A stretch of DNA of 64,000 nucleotides from Bacteroidota bacterium (GCA_016192035.1 JACPUW010000007.1:1-64000); one strand, 5' to 3'. Counted from the stretch's first letter, positions 14,282 through 23,912 are shown. Notes: generated by a model from the letters alone, not told the origin. A program made the numbers and translations.

Positions 14282-16318
14282 CTAATCATAAAACCTCCAG
14301 GCCAGGCCCATCCTCAGCGCCCTCGGCGGCATGGGGTAACCCATGATCATCTCTGGGTAACCCAATAGCCCCTCGCTCAGGTGCTCTAATTTTATAAAAC
14401 CCTCCCACTTGTCCACCAGGGCAGCCAGGTAAAGGTCAACCCACCCATATCCACCCGTTTGCCCATTGCCGGCGGCCATATAAAACTGGCCCAGACCCGG
14501 CGAATAGGCCATGGCCCTATACCTGCCCTGGTACCACAGCCGCATACCCAGCCTCACCGTGGTAGCACCCTTAAAAAGAGGGCTTTTTAGGTAACAATTG
14601 CCCTGATAAAGAATAGGTGGCAACGCTATGGGAGCCCCTTCTGCCAGTTGCTGCACCCATAAGGAATGCTCCAGGTGAAGGGCGCCCCATGTCAGGTGCT
14701 GTTCTAGCCCCAGTTTGCCATACCACAGTGGGGCTGCCATTTGCCGGGGCGTGGAGGCAGTATCATAGTATATGGCCCCCTGGCTGCGTATGGCCTCCAG
14801 GTATAGGTTGCCCCACTTACTATGCGCCAGCAGCAGGCCCGCCTGGCCGTGGTGGCCCCTCACAAAGTCGTTGTTCCACCGGGCAAATGCACTGGCATAC
14901 TGCTGCTGCATGGCCGTTGGGCTTAGTCCATCTATCCGCAGCCAAACCTGGGCAACCCAGGGTTTGCCCATCCGCCTGTGTATTTGGGCCATGGCGTGGT
15001 AATCACCCATCTGGCTGCCCAGGGCCACCAGGTCACACTCCCCATACATCCCTGTTTTGGCCCACAATTCTTTCGCTATCTTGCCTGCCAAGTGCGTGTT
15101 GGCATAGTATCCCCAGCTTACCAAATCTTCGGCCGGCAAAAATGTAAGCCTTTCCAAGCCCCAATACCCTGCCCTGCCAACCACCACCCTCAGGCCAGCC
15201 TGTACCAGTTGGGCGGCATATGGCTTGGATATGTCCTGCGAATCGCCCCGAAGCACACCCGGCGGGTTTAGATATCTGGCCCATAGCAACTCGTTGTCAA
15301 TGGCTTGGTGAACCACCGTTTCGGCCATGCGGTTTATGCCGGTGTAATTCTGGGCAAAGTAGTCCACCTGGCCTGTGGCAAACAGCGATGATTCTCGCAA
15401 ATAGCTTATTTTGTGGCTTATATAGCCGTGTGTGCTATACACCGGTACCTGCCCGTGGCCTTTTATCTTGGTCGAATCCATGGCGCCCATATACCATATT
15501 TGTCTCAGCCCATATCCGCCCTGCCGTATCCTCCTATCGGCATCTAGGTAGGTGGGTTGGTTTAGGCGGGCCAGCCGGGTGCCCAGGACACCTTGGCCAA
15601 AAAGGGCTACCCCCTCCACACCACCGTTTTCACTGATCTGGTGCAGGTTCCATATGGCATAGGCCAGTGCCCTGTACCTGCCATTGGGACCGTGGTAGTG
15701 TCCCTGCACGCTCAGGCGCCTTGCCGCTTGGTCTTCGTTCTCATAAAATCCCCGGCTCTTTAGGCTGCCATAGGTCAGGCCCAGGTTGAGCGACTCGCCA
15801 AATCCCTGGCTGTAATCCATATCGAGCACCTGCAAGTCTCCGTCGCCCTGCACATAGCGCAGCTGGGTATAGGGCGTATAGCTGTCATAGTATCTTACAT
15901 CTTTAGGCTGTACCTGCCCGCCACTGGGGCTTGGTATGCCCAGGGCAAACCCAGGCTGGCGCCAGGGCATATAGCCCAGTTGCAGGGCCGCGCTCCCATA
16001 GGTGCCCGTCCGTTGAGAAAAACCGTTGTTGCCTGTTTCCCATCCGCCTGCCATATCCAAATTGGCATACTGCGTGTCTATTTTTACAAAACGGGCCGGT
16101 TTTGTCAGTGCGGAGTCTTCCAGTAAATACACCGTGCGGATGGCCCTGGGCCCTTTGGGCTTTGATTTTTCCTGGGTGCTGTCCTTTTCGGGCCTGGTGG
16201 CTTCCCGGTTCAGCCCGGGCAACTGGCACACGGCAGTAAGCGGGGCCAGTAGGCATAACATCAAGCCAATGACCCATCCTTTGGGCTTTTTTGATCTATC
16301 TTTTCGGGTATGGTACAT
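14282..16318 (-). CDS. Putative outer-membrane porin
   Basis: This 678-residue protein has a signal peptide (about residues 8-31, WVIGLMLCLLAPLTAVCQ) followed by a long beta-rich chain with alternating aromatic strands. It ends in LAWRFYD, near the aromatic C-terminus expected of outer-membrane barrels. It resembles the Bacteroidota putative porin family (Porin_10), so it probably forms an outer-membrane channel; the substrate is unknown. The ATG at 16318 is preferred over 16378 because a -7-like box (TTTCTTTG, 16349-16342) lies between them and because it starts the signal peptide. It stands alone, downstream of the DUF721 gene on the same strand. Confidence 0.75.
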   Translation of the reverse strand: MYHTRKDRSKKPKGWVIGLMLCLLAPLTAVCQLPGLNREATRPEKDSTQEKSKPKGPRAIRTVYLLEDSALTKPARFVKIDTQYANLDMAGGWETGNNGFSQRTGTYGSAALQLGYMPWRQPGFALGIPSPSGGQVQPKDVRYYDSYTPYTQLRYVQGDGDLQVLDMDYSQGFGESLNLGLTYGSLKSRGFYENEDQAARRLSVQGHYHGPNGRYRALAYAIWNLHQISENGGVEGVALFGQGVLGTRLARLNQPTYLDADRRIRQGGYGLRQIWYMGAMDSTKIKGHGQVPVYSTHGYISHKISYLRESSLFATGQVDYFAQNYTGINRMAETVVHQAIDNELLWARYLNPPGVLRGDSQDISKPYAAQLVQAGLRVVVGRAGYWGLERLTFLPAEDLVSWGYYANTHLAGKIAKELWAKTGMYGECDLVALGSQMGDYHAMAQIHRRMGKPWVAQVWLRIDGLSPTAMQQQYASAFARWNNDFVRGHHGQAGLLLAHSKWGNLYLEAIRSQGAIYYDTASTPRQMAAPLWYGKLGLEQHLTWGALHLEHSLWVQQLAEGAPIALPPILYQGNCYLKSPLFKGATTVRLGMRLWYQGRYRAMAYSPGLGQFYMAAGNGQTGGYGWVDLYLAALVDKWEGFIKLEHLSEGLLGYPEMIMGYPMPPRALRMGLAWRFYD

Positions 16319-16403
16319 CGCCTTTGCGCAGGTTGGCGGCGCAAAGAAAGTCAACAAGTATCCTTGGCCCCACTCCATAGGTGACCCAATGGCAAAACGG
16401 GCA

Positions 16404-16697
16404 TTAAAACAGCCTCAGGTCTTTGATAATGTCGCCCTGGCCCAGGGCCTGGTTGAGTTTTTCCAGCAGCTTGCTTTTCATCATGGACACCTCATGCCGC
16501 ACCACCGATGAGTCAAACTTGATGAATAACATATTGTTTTTCATGTATATCTCCGTGGTATGCCGCGCTACCATCCGGCCCGCTATTTCTTCCCAGCGCT
16601 GGCCCAGTTCCACACCTATCATGCGCCCTTTGAGCCCACTGGCGTTTATCAGGTTGGCCAATGCCGATTTTAGGTCTATCTCGTCGCCGCCTCTCAT
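16404..16697 (-). CDS. DUF721 domain protein
   Basis: This 97-residue protein matches the short DUF721 form typical of Bacteroidota, with ALANLINASGLKGRM near the start, a central WEEIAGRMVARHT and the LFIKFDSSVVRHEVSMMKS segment. The domain is related to the DciA helicase-loader fold in other bacteria; the role of the short form is unproven. The ATG at 16697 gives the usual family length. An in-frame start at 16784 would add 29 residues of low quality, and a -7-like box (AATCTTTG) lies between the two. It is divergent from sucD, sharing the intergenic region. Confidence 0.82.
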   Translation of the reverse strand: MRGGDEIDLKSALANLINASGLKGRMIGVELGQRWEEIAGRMVARHTTEIYMKNNMLFIKFDSSVVRHEVSMMKSKLLEKLNQALGQGDIIKDLRLF

Positions 16698-16825
16698 GGT
16701 TTGCTTCTTTTTGTTTAGTCCAGAGCCCCAAAGATTGGCTTTTTTATCTATTCCCGTATTGGCATACCCCGCGTTTTGTGCCATTTTAACCCAGGCCCGG
16801 TAACCCTTCCTTCGCTTTCATGGGC

Positions 16826-16833
16826 TTACTTTG
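16826..16833 (+). promoter_or_regulatory. -7-like promoter box upstream of sucD
   Basis: TTACTTTG followed by C matches seven of eight positions of the TAnnTTTG consensus. It lies 42 bases before the ATG at 16876 and overlaps the upstream in-frame ATG at 16831, which supports the later start. Confidence 0.42.
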
Positions 16834-16875
16834 CACCCTGTTTTTAATTGGCATTTAATAAATCTATCAGCACGG

Positions 16876-17760
16876 ATGAGTGTACTAGTTAATAAGGATT
16901 CAAGGGTTGTTGTTCAGGGTTTTACTGGAAAGGAAGGTTCTTTTCACGCCTCACAAATGGTAGAATATGGTACCCGCGTGGTGGGTGGCGTTACCCCGGG
17001 CAAAGGCGGACAGGAGCACCTAGGGGTGCCCGTGTTCAATACGGTGGAACAAGCGGTTAAAGAAGCCGGGGCCAACGTGTCCATCATTTTTGTGCCGCCC
17101 GCTTTTGGCGCCGATGCCATTCTGGAGGCCGCCGATGCCGGTATTGGGGTAATCGTGTGCATTACCGAAGGTATTCCGGTCAAGGATATGATCTATGTCA
17201 AAGACTACATCAAGCGCAAGGGTTGCCGGCTCATAGGCCCTAACTGTCCGGGAGTTATCACCCCAGGTGAAGCCAAAGTGGGTATCATGCCGGGATTTGT
17301 GTTCAAACCTGGCCGCATTGGCATCGTATCAAAGTCGGGAACCCTTACCTATGAAGCTGCCGACCAGGTAGTTAAGGCCGGACTGGGCATTTCTACCGCC
17401 ATAGGAATTGGTGGTGATCCCATCATAGGCACATCTACCAAAGAAGCCGTGGAACTCCTTATGAACGACCCAGATACTGATGGAATAGTCATGATAGGAG
17501 AGATAGGAGGCAACTATGAAGCCCTGGCCTCACGCTGGGTCAAGGAGCAGGGCAACCCCAAACCTGTGGTGGGTTTTATAGCTGGCCAAACTGCCCCCAA
17601 AGGCAAGAGAATGGGCCATGCCGGGGCCATTATAGGTGGTGCCGACGATACCGCAGAAGCCAAAAAAGCCATCATGTCACAGTGTGGCATTAGCGTGGTG
17701 GAGAGCCCCGCACACATTGGCCGTACCATGGTCCAGGCCATGGGCTTGGCCAAAGCCTAA
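16876..17760 (+). CDS. sucD: Succinyl-CoA synthetase, alpha subunit
   Basis: This 294-residue protein is the CoA-binding alpha subunit of succinate-CoA ligase, which makes GTP or ATP from succinyl-CoA in the TCA cycle. The N-terminus ([20 protein letters not shown]) forms the CoA-binding Rossmann fold. The active-site histidine that becomes phosphorylated lies in [10 protein letters not shown] near residue 250. The chosen ATG gives the usual length and N-terminal signature; the upstream ATG at 16831 would add 15 untypical residues. The beta subunit gene (sucC) is not adjacent, as is often true in this phylum. Confidence 0.97.
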   Translation: MSVLVNKDSRVVVQGFTGKEGSFHASQMVEYGTRVVGGVTPGKGGQEHLGVPVFNTVEQAVKEAGANVSIIFVPPAFGADAILEAADAGIGVIVCITEGIPVKDMIYVKDYIKRKGCRLIGPNCPGVITPGEAKVGIMPGFVFKPGRIGIVSKSGTLTYEAADQVVKAGLGISTAIGIGGDPIIGTSTKEAVELLMNDPDTDGIVMIGEIGGNYEALASRWVKEQGNPKPVVGFIAGQTAPKGKRMGHAGAIIGGADDTAEAKKAIMSQCGISVVESPAHIGRTMVQAMGLAKA

Positions 17761-18054
17761 GCGGCCCTTTTTTATTCTGTCCGGTCCTTTTTATTTGATA
17801 AGTGAATGGTAACCAGATTCATGTCTGGTTTGCCTGTGTCCGGGCCCGTACAAGTTCCACCTAAGGTAGGACTCCGATTCTTGAAGAGCAGGTCAGTGCC
17901 TTTGCCCATGTCGCCTAGTGGCCCTCAGGGCCACAGCGCCCCGCCCAGCCCATGTATTCCAATTGTCACCAAGCGCCGGCACCACGCCTATAGCGTGCAG
18001 CGTCCATGGCCGTCTTTTGCCGCCCAGGCACGGCATATACCGTACCTACCGGTG

Positions 18055-18087
18055 TTTGGCCGCTGCATGGCCCCCAGCCTATCTTTG
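18055..18087 (+). promoter_or_regulatory. Promoter of carB (within gene-free stretch 17761-18110)
   Basis: TATCTTTG (18080-18087) matches the -7 consensus exactly and TTTG (18055-18058) lies 21 bases upstream, close to the ideal 19. The carB ATG follows 23 bases after the -7 box. In the remaining 17761-18054 I see no gene and no clear terminator, only a T-rich stretch just after sucD. Confidence 0.5.
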
Positions 18088-18110
18088 CCGCCAACCTTTC
18101 ATTTCTATAA

Positions 18111-20924
18111 ATGCCCCTTCGCTCCGATATCCGCTCTGTTTTCATCATCGGTTCAGGCCCCATCATCATTGGTCAGGCATGTGAATTTGACTATTCGGGC
18201 AGCCAGGCAGCCCGCTCCCTCCGCGAGGAGGGAATTGAGGTCATCCTTATCAATTCCAATCCGGCCACCATCATGACCGACCCCACCATGGCCGATCATG
18301 TATATCTCAAGCCGCTAAATACCCATTCTATACGTGAAATACTCCAAGCACACTCCATAGATGCCGTGCTGCCCACCATGGGGGGGCAAACCGCCCTAAA
18401 CCTATGCAAGGAAGCCGCCGAACAGGGTATTTGGGAGGAATTTGGGGTAGAAATCATAGGGGTTGACATAGCGGCCATAGACCGCACCGAAGACCGCGAG
18501 CAGTTTAGGCAGCTCATGGTGGAACTTGACATACCCGTGGCCACCAGCCGCATAGCAAATTCATACCTGGAAGGCAAGGAGGCCGCCCAGCAAATTGGCT
18601 ACCCATTGGTCATACGCCCTTCATTTACCCTTGGCGGCTCAGGCGGTGGCTTTGTGCATTCCAAAGACCAGCTCGACGCTGCCCTGCGCAGGGGCTTGGA
18701 TTTTTCGCCCATCCATGAAGTGCTGGTGGAAAAAGCCGTGCTCGGATGGAAAGAGTATGAACTGGAATTGCTTCGTGACTCTAATGACAACGTGGTAATT
18801 ATCTGCGTGATAGAAAACCTGGATCCCATGGGCGTCCACACGGGCGATTCCATCACCGTGGCCCCGGCCATGACACTGAGCGATACGGCCTACCAACACA
18901 TGCGCAACATGTCAATCAAAATGATGCGCGCCCTGGGCAGTTTTGCCGGGGGCTGTAATGTGCAGTTTGCCCTAAACCCTCACGATGAAGCCATAATTGC
19001 CATTGAAATCAACCCGCGCGTGTCCAGGTCTTCAGCACTGGCCAGCAAGGCTACTGGCTACCCCATAGCCAAAATAGCCGCAAAACTGGCCGTGGGGTAT
19101 CACCTCAACGAGCTTAAAAACCCCGTGACCAAAACCACCTCGGCCTATTTTGAACCGGTTCAGGATTACGTCATTACCAAGATCCCGCGCTGGAACTTTG
19201 CCAAATTTCCAGGCAGTGATACCCGTCTGGGCCTACAAATGAAATCGGTAGGAGAAGTAATGGGCATTGGGCGCAGTTTTAACGAATCACTGCAAAAGGC
19301 CTGTCAGTCATTGGAAATTGACCGAAACGGACTGGAGAGCCTGAGCCATGAACTTACCCGCCTTGATGAACTCAAGCGCAGCTTGATGGAGCCCTCATGG
19401 AACCGGATCTTCTTTATCAAAGAAGCCATGTCGCTGGGCATGACCATGAAATCCATCCAGAAACTCACCAAGATTGACCGCTGGTTTTTGTTGCAAATTC
19501 AACAATTGGTGAAACTGGAGGCCGAAACCAAACGATATACCGCCGATACCATAGGCCGAGACCTGATGCTGGAACTCAAGCGCAACGGGTTTTCTGACAT
19601 ACAGATAGCTAAACTGGTGGGCAGCACCGAAGACGATATCTACGCCCTGCGAAAAAGGATGGACCTGCTGCGCCGATACAAAACCGTGGACACCTGTTCG
19701 GCTGAGTTTCCTTCGCCTACCAACTATTTCTATTCCACTTTCGACGACGAAAACGAATCGGAAGTGTCTGATCGCCAGAAAATAGTAGTGCTAGGTTCCG
19801 GCCCCAACCGTATTGGCCAGGGCATTGAGTTTGACTATTGCTGCGTACACGGCATCATGGCCATTAAGGAATCAGGTTTTGAAGCCATCATGATCAACTG
19901 TAATCCTGAAACCGTCTCTACCGACTTTGACATTTCAGACAAACTCTACTTTGAGCCCGTGTACTGGGAGCATATTAGGGAAATCCTGGACCACGAAAAA
20001 CCCTATGGCGTCATTGTGCAGTTGGGTGGCCAAACAGCACTCAAATTGGCCGAAACCTTTGATAAGTATGGCGTGCGAATCCTTGGTACTTCGTTTAGGG
20101 ACATGGACTTGGCCGAAGATAGGGGCGCGTTTTCCACATTGTTGGCGCAGCTCGAAATACCGTACCCGCGATTTGGCGTAGCCACCAATCCCGATGAAGC
20201 CATCAAGGTGGCCAATGAGGTGGGATACCCCGTGTTGGTGCGTCCATCCTATGTGCTGGGCGGCCAGAACATGAGCATTGTGATCAATGATGAAGAACTG
20301 GAAGAAGCTGTGGTGCGCCTATTTAGGGAAATACCCGGAAATAAACTCCTCATTGACCATTTTCTGGACCGTGCTTTTGAAGCCGAAACCGATAGCCTCT
20401 GTGACGGGGAAGAGGTACATATCATGGGCGTAATGGAACATATAGAACCGGCAGGCATTCACTCAGGAGACAGCTTTGCCGTGCTCCCACCCTATGATTT
20501 CTCCCCGCGGATCATTGACCTGCTCAAGGAGTACTCGGTAAAAATTGCCCGCGCGCTCAAGGTGTTGGGCGTGGTAAACGTGCAGTTTGCCATTAAAAAT
20601 GACCAAGTGTTTGTCATAGAAGCCAATCCCCGTGCATCGCGTTCCATGCCTTTTATCTGCAAGGCGTATAAAAAGCCCTACCTCAACTATGCCACCAAGC
20701 TCATGCTTGGTGGCAACCGATTGTCAGACTTCGACTTGACTCCTATCGAAGAGGGATTTGCCATAAAAGAACCCGTTTTCTCGTTTGACAAGTTCCCCAA
20801 TGTGAACAAGGAGCTGGGGCCTGAGATGAAATCAACGGGCGAAGCAATTCGGTTTATCAGCGATACACGCGATCCCTACTTTAGGGAGTTGTATAAAAAG
20901 AAATCCATGTTCTTAAGCAAGTAA
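18111..20924 (+). CDS. carB: Carbamoyl-phosphate synthase large subunit (short form)
   Basis: This 937-residue protein makes carbamoyl phosphate from ammonia, bicarbonate and two ATP for pyrimidine and arginine synthesis. Both ATP-grasp halves are present: the first begins with SVFIIGSGPIIIGQACEFDYSG and the second with IVVLGSGPNRIGQGIEFDYC, and each has its EINPR or EANPR metal-binding motif. The oligomerisation region lies between. The C-terminal MGS-like allosteric domain found in the roughly 1070-residue E. coli enzyme is missing. The chain ends soon after the second ATP-grasp fold, which is the form common in Bacteroidota, so the usual UMP/ornithine regulation through that domain cannot apply. 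The glutaminase subunit gene carA is not in the window. Confidence 0.97.
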   Translation: MPLRSDIRSVFIIGSGPIIIGQACEFDYSGSQAARSLREEGIEVILINSNPATIMTDPTMADHVYLKPLNTHSIREILQAHSIDAVLPTMGGQTALNLCKEAAEQGIWEEFGVEIIGVDIAAIDRTEDREQFRQLMVELDIPVATSRIANSYLEGKEAAQQIGYPLVIRPSFTLGGSGGGFVHSKDQLDAALRRGLDFSPIHEVLVEKAVLGWKEYELELLRDSNDNVVIICVIENLDPMGVHTGDSITVAPAMTLSDTAYQHMRNMSIKMMRALGSFAGGCNVQFALNPHDEAIIAIEINPRVSRSSALASKATGYPIAKIAAKLAVGYHLNELKNPVTKTTSAYFEPVQDYVITKIPRWNFAKFPGSDTRLGLQMKSVGEVMGIGRSFNESLQKACQSLEIDRNGLESLSHELTRLDELKRSLMEPSWNRIFFIKEAMSLGMTMKSIQKLTKIDRWFLLQIQQLVKLEAETKRYTADTIGRDLMLELKRNGFSDIQIAKLVGSTEDDIYALRKRMDLLRRYKTVDTCSAEFPSPTNYFYSTFDDENESEVSDRQKIVVLGSGPNRIGQGIEFDYCCVHGIMAIKESGFEAIMINCNPETVSTDFDISDKLYFEPVYWEHIREILDHEKPYGVIVQLGGQTALKLAETFDKYGVRILGTSFRDMDLAEDRGAFSTLLAQLEIPYPRFGVATNPDEAIKVANEVGYPVLVRPSYVLGGQNMSIVINDEELEEAVVRLFREIPGNKLLIDHFLDRAFEAETDSLCDGEEVHIMGVMEHIEPAGIHSGDSFAVLPPYDFSPRIIDLLKEYSVKIARALKVLGVVNVQFAIKNDQVFVIEANPRASRSMPFICKAYKKPYLNYATKLMLGGNRLSDFDLTPIEEGFAIKEPVFSFDKFPNVNKELGPEMKSTGEAIRFISDTRDPYFRELYKKKSMFLSK

Positions 20925-20955
20925 GGCCAGATGGTTGCCTGTTAAATCTTTTCAC

Positions 20956-21153
20956 ATGTCTCTGTTCAAATACATATTTCTGTTTGTCATAGGCTATGCC
21001 GTGTGGCGCCTCTTGGATTCCGTATTTGCCAGCCGTACTGGCCCTACCCGCCAGCCACCAAGCGGTGGAACCCAGACGGGGCCCAAGCCAAACCCCAAAC
21101 CGCGCATTCCTGATACCGAAGGGGACTATATTGATTTTGAAGAAACCAAATAA
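20956..21153 (+). CDS. DUF4834-like small membrane protein
   Basis: This 65-residue protein has one N-terminal membrane helix (LFKYIFLFVIGYAVWRLLDSV), a proline-rich linker (TRQPPSGGTQTGPKPNPKP) and a short acidic tail ending EGDYIDFEETK. This layout, with the final YIDFEE-type motif, matches the DUF4834 family of Bacteroidota, whose function is unknown. It starts 31 bp after carB, probably in the same transcript. The ATG at 20956 places the helix at the N-terminus; a TTG at 20935 is the alternative. Confidence 0.75.
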   Translation: MSLFKYIFLFVIGYAVWRLLDSVFASRTGPTRQPPSGGTQTGPKPNPKPRIPDTEGDYIDFEETK

Positions 21154-21527
21154 CCCCCTGTAAACCAGGTGGCAATGACCGCCAAATACAAGGGGGGATT
21201 CGTGCTGCGGTGGCAGCGAAGTCCCATTTGAACCAATCCATTTAAGAGGAAATACCTGAATCACCCATTCGGGTGAGACTGGCGCTCGGTGCCCCGGATA
21301 CTTTTGGCCCATCAAAACGATAGCCGCTGTAAGATCCATGACGCTTTTACCCGTATATTCTCAAAGCAAAGAACTCAAAATCAGCAAGGGAGTGGGTAAT
21401 GTGCATATCCAAATTGGGGTTCGCATGAAGCGAAAAACACATTACGGCTACCCAATGACTTTACACAAGACGGTGGGAGGCACAAACCCTTCTTCATTTC
21501 TCATAAGTTGCGCCTGTTGAAATACGA
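21154..21527. other. Gene-poor intergenic stretch
   Basis: A short perfect hairpin (TCACCC-ATTC-GGGTGA, about 21260-21275) and an exact -7 consensus box on the plus strand (TACTTTTG, 21299-21306) are the only signals. A 60-codon frame starts at ATG 21338, 31 bases after the box, but its translation looks unlike a conserved protein. I therefore do not call a gene, though a small RNA or small ORF transcribed from the box is possible. Confidence 0.4.
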
Positions 21528-22214
21528 TTACACCATTTGAAGTACCCCTTCAAATAGCTTCCTGCCGTCTTTATTTCCAAGAATTCCTTCAGCCGCCCTT
21601 TCTGGGTGGGGCATCATGCCAAACACGTTGCGCCCCGCATTGGTAATGCCGGCTATATGGTCCAAACTGCCATTGGGGTTGTGCTCCTCACCCAACCGTC
21701 CTTCCTTGCTACAGTAGCGGAATAGCACTTGGTCATGGTCTTGAAGTGATTTAAGGCCCGCATTGTCTATGTAGTAATTGCCCTCGGCATGGGCTATGGG
21801 CAGGGTGAGCACTTGGCCCTTTTCCAATTGTTGGGTTATGGCAGATTGGATGGTTTCCGTGCGCAGATAAATGTTTTTGCAGGAGAACTTCTGCCCGGCA
21901 TTGCGCAGCAGGGCCCCAGGCAGTAGGCCTGATTCGCACAGCACCTGAAATCCGTTGCATATGCCCATGACAAATCCGCCTTTGGCCGCATGTGCAGCCA
22001 CCGACTCCATGATGGGCGAGAAACGGGCTATGGCACCTGAGCGCAGGTAGTCGCCATAAGAAAAACCACCAGGCAAGAAAACAAAATCGCAGCCTTGCAG
22101 GTCATGGTCTTTATGCCACAGAGAAACGGTGTCAAACCCCATCACGGTGCGCAACACGTGCAGGGTATCGTGGTCGCAATTGGATCCAGGAAAGGTGACT
22201 ACGCCAAACTTCAT
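21528..22214 (-). CDS. purQ: Phosphoribosylformylglycinamidine synthase, glutaminase subunit
   Basis: This 228-residue class I glutamine amidotransferase supplies ammonia to PurL in step four of purine synthesis. MKFGVVTFPGSNCDHDTLHVL is the family N-terminus; the nucleophilic Cys lies in MGICNGFQVL and the His/Glu pair in MMPHPERA near the end. The ATG at 22214 is chosen over 22253 because the family signature begins there and because an exact -7 box sits between the two. Downstream and upstream genes are unrelated, so it appears to be a single-gene unit. Confidence 0.96.
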   Translation of the reverse strand: MKFGVVTFPGSNCDHDTLHVLRTVMGFDTVSLWHKDHDLQGCDFVFLPGGFSYGDYLRSGAIARFSPIMESVAAHAAKGGFVMGICNGFQVLCESGLLPGALLRNAGQKFSCKNIYLRTETIQSAITQQLEKGQVLTLPIAHAEGNYYIDNAGLKSLQDHDQVLFRYCSKEGRLGEEHNPNGSLDHIAGITNAGRNVFGMMPHPERAAEGILGNKDGRKLFEGVLQMV

Positions 22215-22228
22215 GCGATATCTTTGGG

Positions 22229-22236
22229 CAAATGTA
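22229..22236 (-). promoter_or_regulatory. -7 promoter box upstream of purQ
   Basis: Read on the minus strand this is TACATTTG followed by C, an exact TAnnTTTG match, 14 bases before the purQ ATG at 22214. No TTTG was found at the ideal -33 spacing. Confidence 0.48.
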
Positions 22237-22395
22237 CCCAGTGCCACGGGCACAGGGGGTAAAGCGTGTGGGGCTACCTACGTTGAAAAACCAAAAATGC
22301 GGTTAAACTTATTTGGCCAATCCCTGTTTTCAAAAGGTGTGTTTTAGTTTTACCCCGTTGTTTTGGGAGGCAACGGTACAATACAAATTGGCTAC

Positions 22396-22599
22396 ATGCC
22401 TAAAAAGAAATCTGACCGAATGAACAATTTCTTGCTCGGAACCCTGATTGTGCTGGTCTCCATATCGGTATATAATATCAATGCGGTGACCAAAGGGGTA
22501 ACGCATGACTACATGAAAGGGCTTATACTGGTGTTTGTCATCAGTTTGGCGCTTGCCTCATTGTTTATCACCATACTGGGAAAGGCCCGAAAGTCCTAG
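22396..22599 (+). CDS. Small two-helix membrane protein
   Basis: This 67-residue protein has a lysine-rich cytoplasmic start (MPKKKSDRMNN) followed by two membrane helices, about residues 12-29 and 40-61 (LILVFVISLALASLFITIL). I do not recognise a family. The ATG at 22396 is preferred over one at 22363 because a -7-like box (TTGTTTTG, about 22353-22360) and T-rich sequence directly precede the latter. It is flanked by convergently and divergently oriented genes, so it would be transcribed alone. Confidence 0.6.
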   Translation: MPKKKSDRMNNFLLGTLIVLVSISVYNINAVTKGVTHDYMKGLILVFVISLALASLFITILGKARKS

Positions 22600-22760
22600 C
22601 CCTTGTGGCCACTCTAAGTGCCATGCCCCTTTGTGTGGGCAAACCGTGCTTGCCCCGCTCCAATACCTTGATATGAACACCATTGGCATAAGCAACTCTT
22701 GGGCTAGAGGGCAGCTCATATCACAGAAAGCCCGCCAATTACATCATAGTGCGTTGGCCA

Positions 22761-23228
22761 TTACTGCTTGCCGCCTTTCATCATCCTTTGGCGCAACTCT
22801 TCAAGCTTTAGGCGTTTCTCGGCGTCCAATTGCTGTTTCTTAGTTTCTGCATCTATGGCCTCCTGCCCTTTAGTGTCTAGTTCGGGCAAGTGCTGTTCTT
22901 GCTGGCTTATATGCTCCAACACTTCGTCATAGAGCAGGTCAAATAGCACGGGATGCTCCATATACCAATCGAAACTGGTTTTGAAATGGTTGAAATCCAC
23001 TGAATGAAGAGCCATGATCTTGGCGTACTCCATGCCCGGGAGTAGTTTTTCGCTGTCTTTTTCCACCCTGTTGATGGCAGTGGCCGCTTCGGCCAAATGA
23101 ATGTCGGCCAGCACCGCCACCATTTTGTCCTTTTCCAAGACCCCTGATGGGGGCCTTTCGTCAGCAGGTTTAGATTTGCAGGCATTGGCGGCCAATAGGA
23201 CCAGGAGCCAGAACTTAACGAAACGCAC
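22761..23228 (-). CDS. DUF4296 lipoprotein
   Basis: The roughly 155-residue product has a lipoprotein signal ending in LLVLLAANAC, followed by a disordered linker and the DUF4296 domain (MVAVLADIHLAEAATAINR, then YAKIMALHSVDFNHFKTSFDWYM, cited at about residues 35-90). A glutamine- and lysine-rich helical tail follows. The family is a Bacteroidota envelope protein of unknown role, often near yggS. The start is uncertain: an ATG at 23267 would overlap the divergent yggS gene by 21 bp, whereas the in-frame GTG at 23228 avoids this and starts the signal peptide cleanly. Confidence 0.82.
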   Translation of the reverse strand: MRFVKFWLLVLLAANACKSKPADERPPSGVLEKDKMVAVLADIHLAEAATAINRVEKDSEKLLPGMEYAKIMALHSVDFNHFKTSFDWYMEHPVLFDLLYDEVLEHISQQEQHLPELDTKGQEAIDAETKKQQLDAEKRLKLEELRQRMMKGGKQ

Positions 23229-23246
23229 AACAGCGAAAGTAGCCTT

Positions 23247-23912
23247 ATGGACATAAACACATACCAAGAATTGCTCAAGGAACTGGAACCGTACGGAGCC
23301 GATTTAATAGCAGTGTCTAAGAACCAGGGTATTGGGGCCATCATGGAAATATACCAAGCTGGGCAGCGCATGTTTGGCGAAAACAAAGTGCAAGAACTAA
23401 TGGGCAAACAAGCCCAACTTCCCCATGACATAGCATGGCATATGATAGGTCACTTGCAGCGAAACAAGGTCAAGTTTGTGGCACCGTGTACCACCCTTAT
23501 TCAGGGTGTTGACAGTCAGCGGTTATTTGACGAACTGGCAAGGCAGGCGGTACGGCAGGAGCGAAAGGTGGAAATACTTCTACAGGTACACATAGCCACA
23601 GAAGAATCCAAATTTGGGTTTTCAGAAGTGGAGCTACAGGCTTTTTTTGAAGGCATCACCCTGGCCGAATGGGGCAATGTGGTGATTAGGGGCCTCATGG
23701 GCATGGCCTCAAATACCGCCGACCAAGCACAGGTGTACCGGGAATTCAAAGGGCTTCATGCCCTATATGAGCGCATGGGCCGGGATTTCTTTGCAGGTAT
23801 CGGGGGATTTTCCATACTCAGCATGGGCATGTCAGGCGATTACCGCATAGCCCTGGACGCCGGCAGCAATATGGTGCGCGTGGGCAGCAGGCTCTTTGGC
23901 CCCCGGGGCTAG
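23247..23912 (+). CDS. yggS: YggS/PLPBP family pyridoxal-phosphate homeostasis protein
   Basis: This 221-residue protein binds pyridoxal phosphate without known catalysis and helps PLP homeostasis. The PLP lysine lies in LIAVSKN at about residue 25. RMFGENKVQEL and the HMIGHLQRNKVK motif follow, with the phosphate-binding SMGMSGDY and the closing VRVGSRLFGPRG. Length is standard. It is divergent from the DUF4296 lipoprotein gene, with start codons about 20 bp apart, so the two share a promoter region. Confidence 0.95.
   Translation: MDINTYQELLKELEPYGADLIAVSKNQGIGAIMEIYQAGQRMFGENKVQELMGKQAQLPHDIAWHMIGHLQRNKVKFVAPCTTLIQGVDSQRLFDELARQAVRQERKVEILLQVHIATEESKFGFSEVELQAFFEGITLAEWGNVVIRGLMGMASNTADQAQVYREFKGLHALYERMGRDFFAGIGGFSILSMGMSGDYRIALDAGSNMVRVGSRLFGPRG

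Noticed and set aside
14038-14289. 83-codon minus-strand frame downstream of the porin
   Set aside because: It runs through interspersed repeat copy C and overlaps the porin end; the translation looks like repeat-derived sequence.
21338-21520. 60-codon plus-strand frame after a -7 box
   Set aside because: Composition is not convincing and nothing recognisable is encoded. Kept only as a remark in the intergenic entry.
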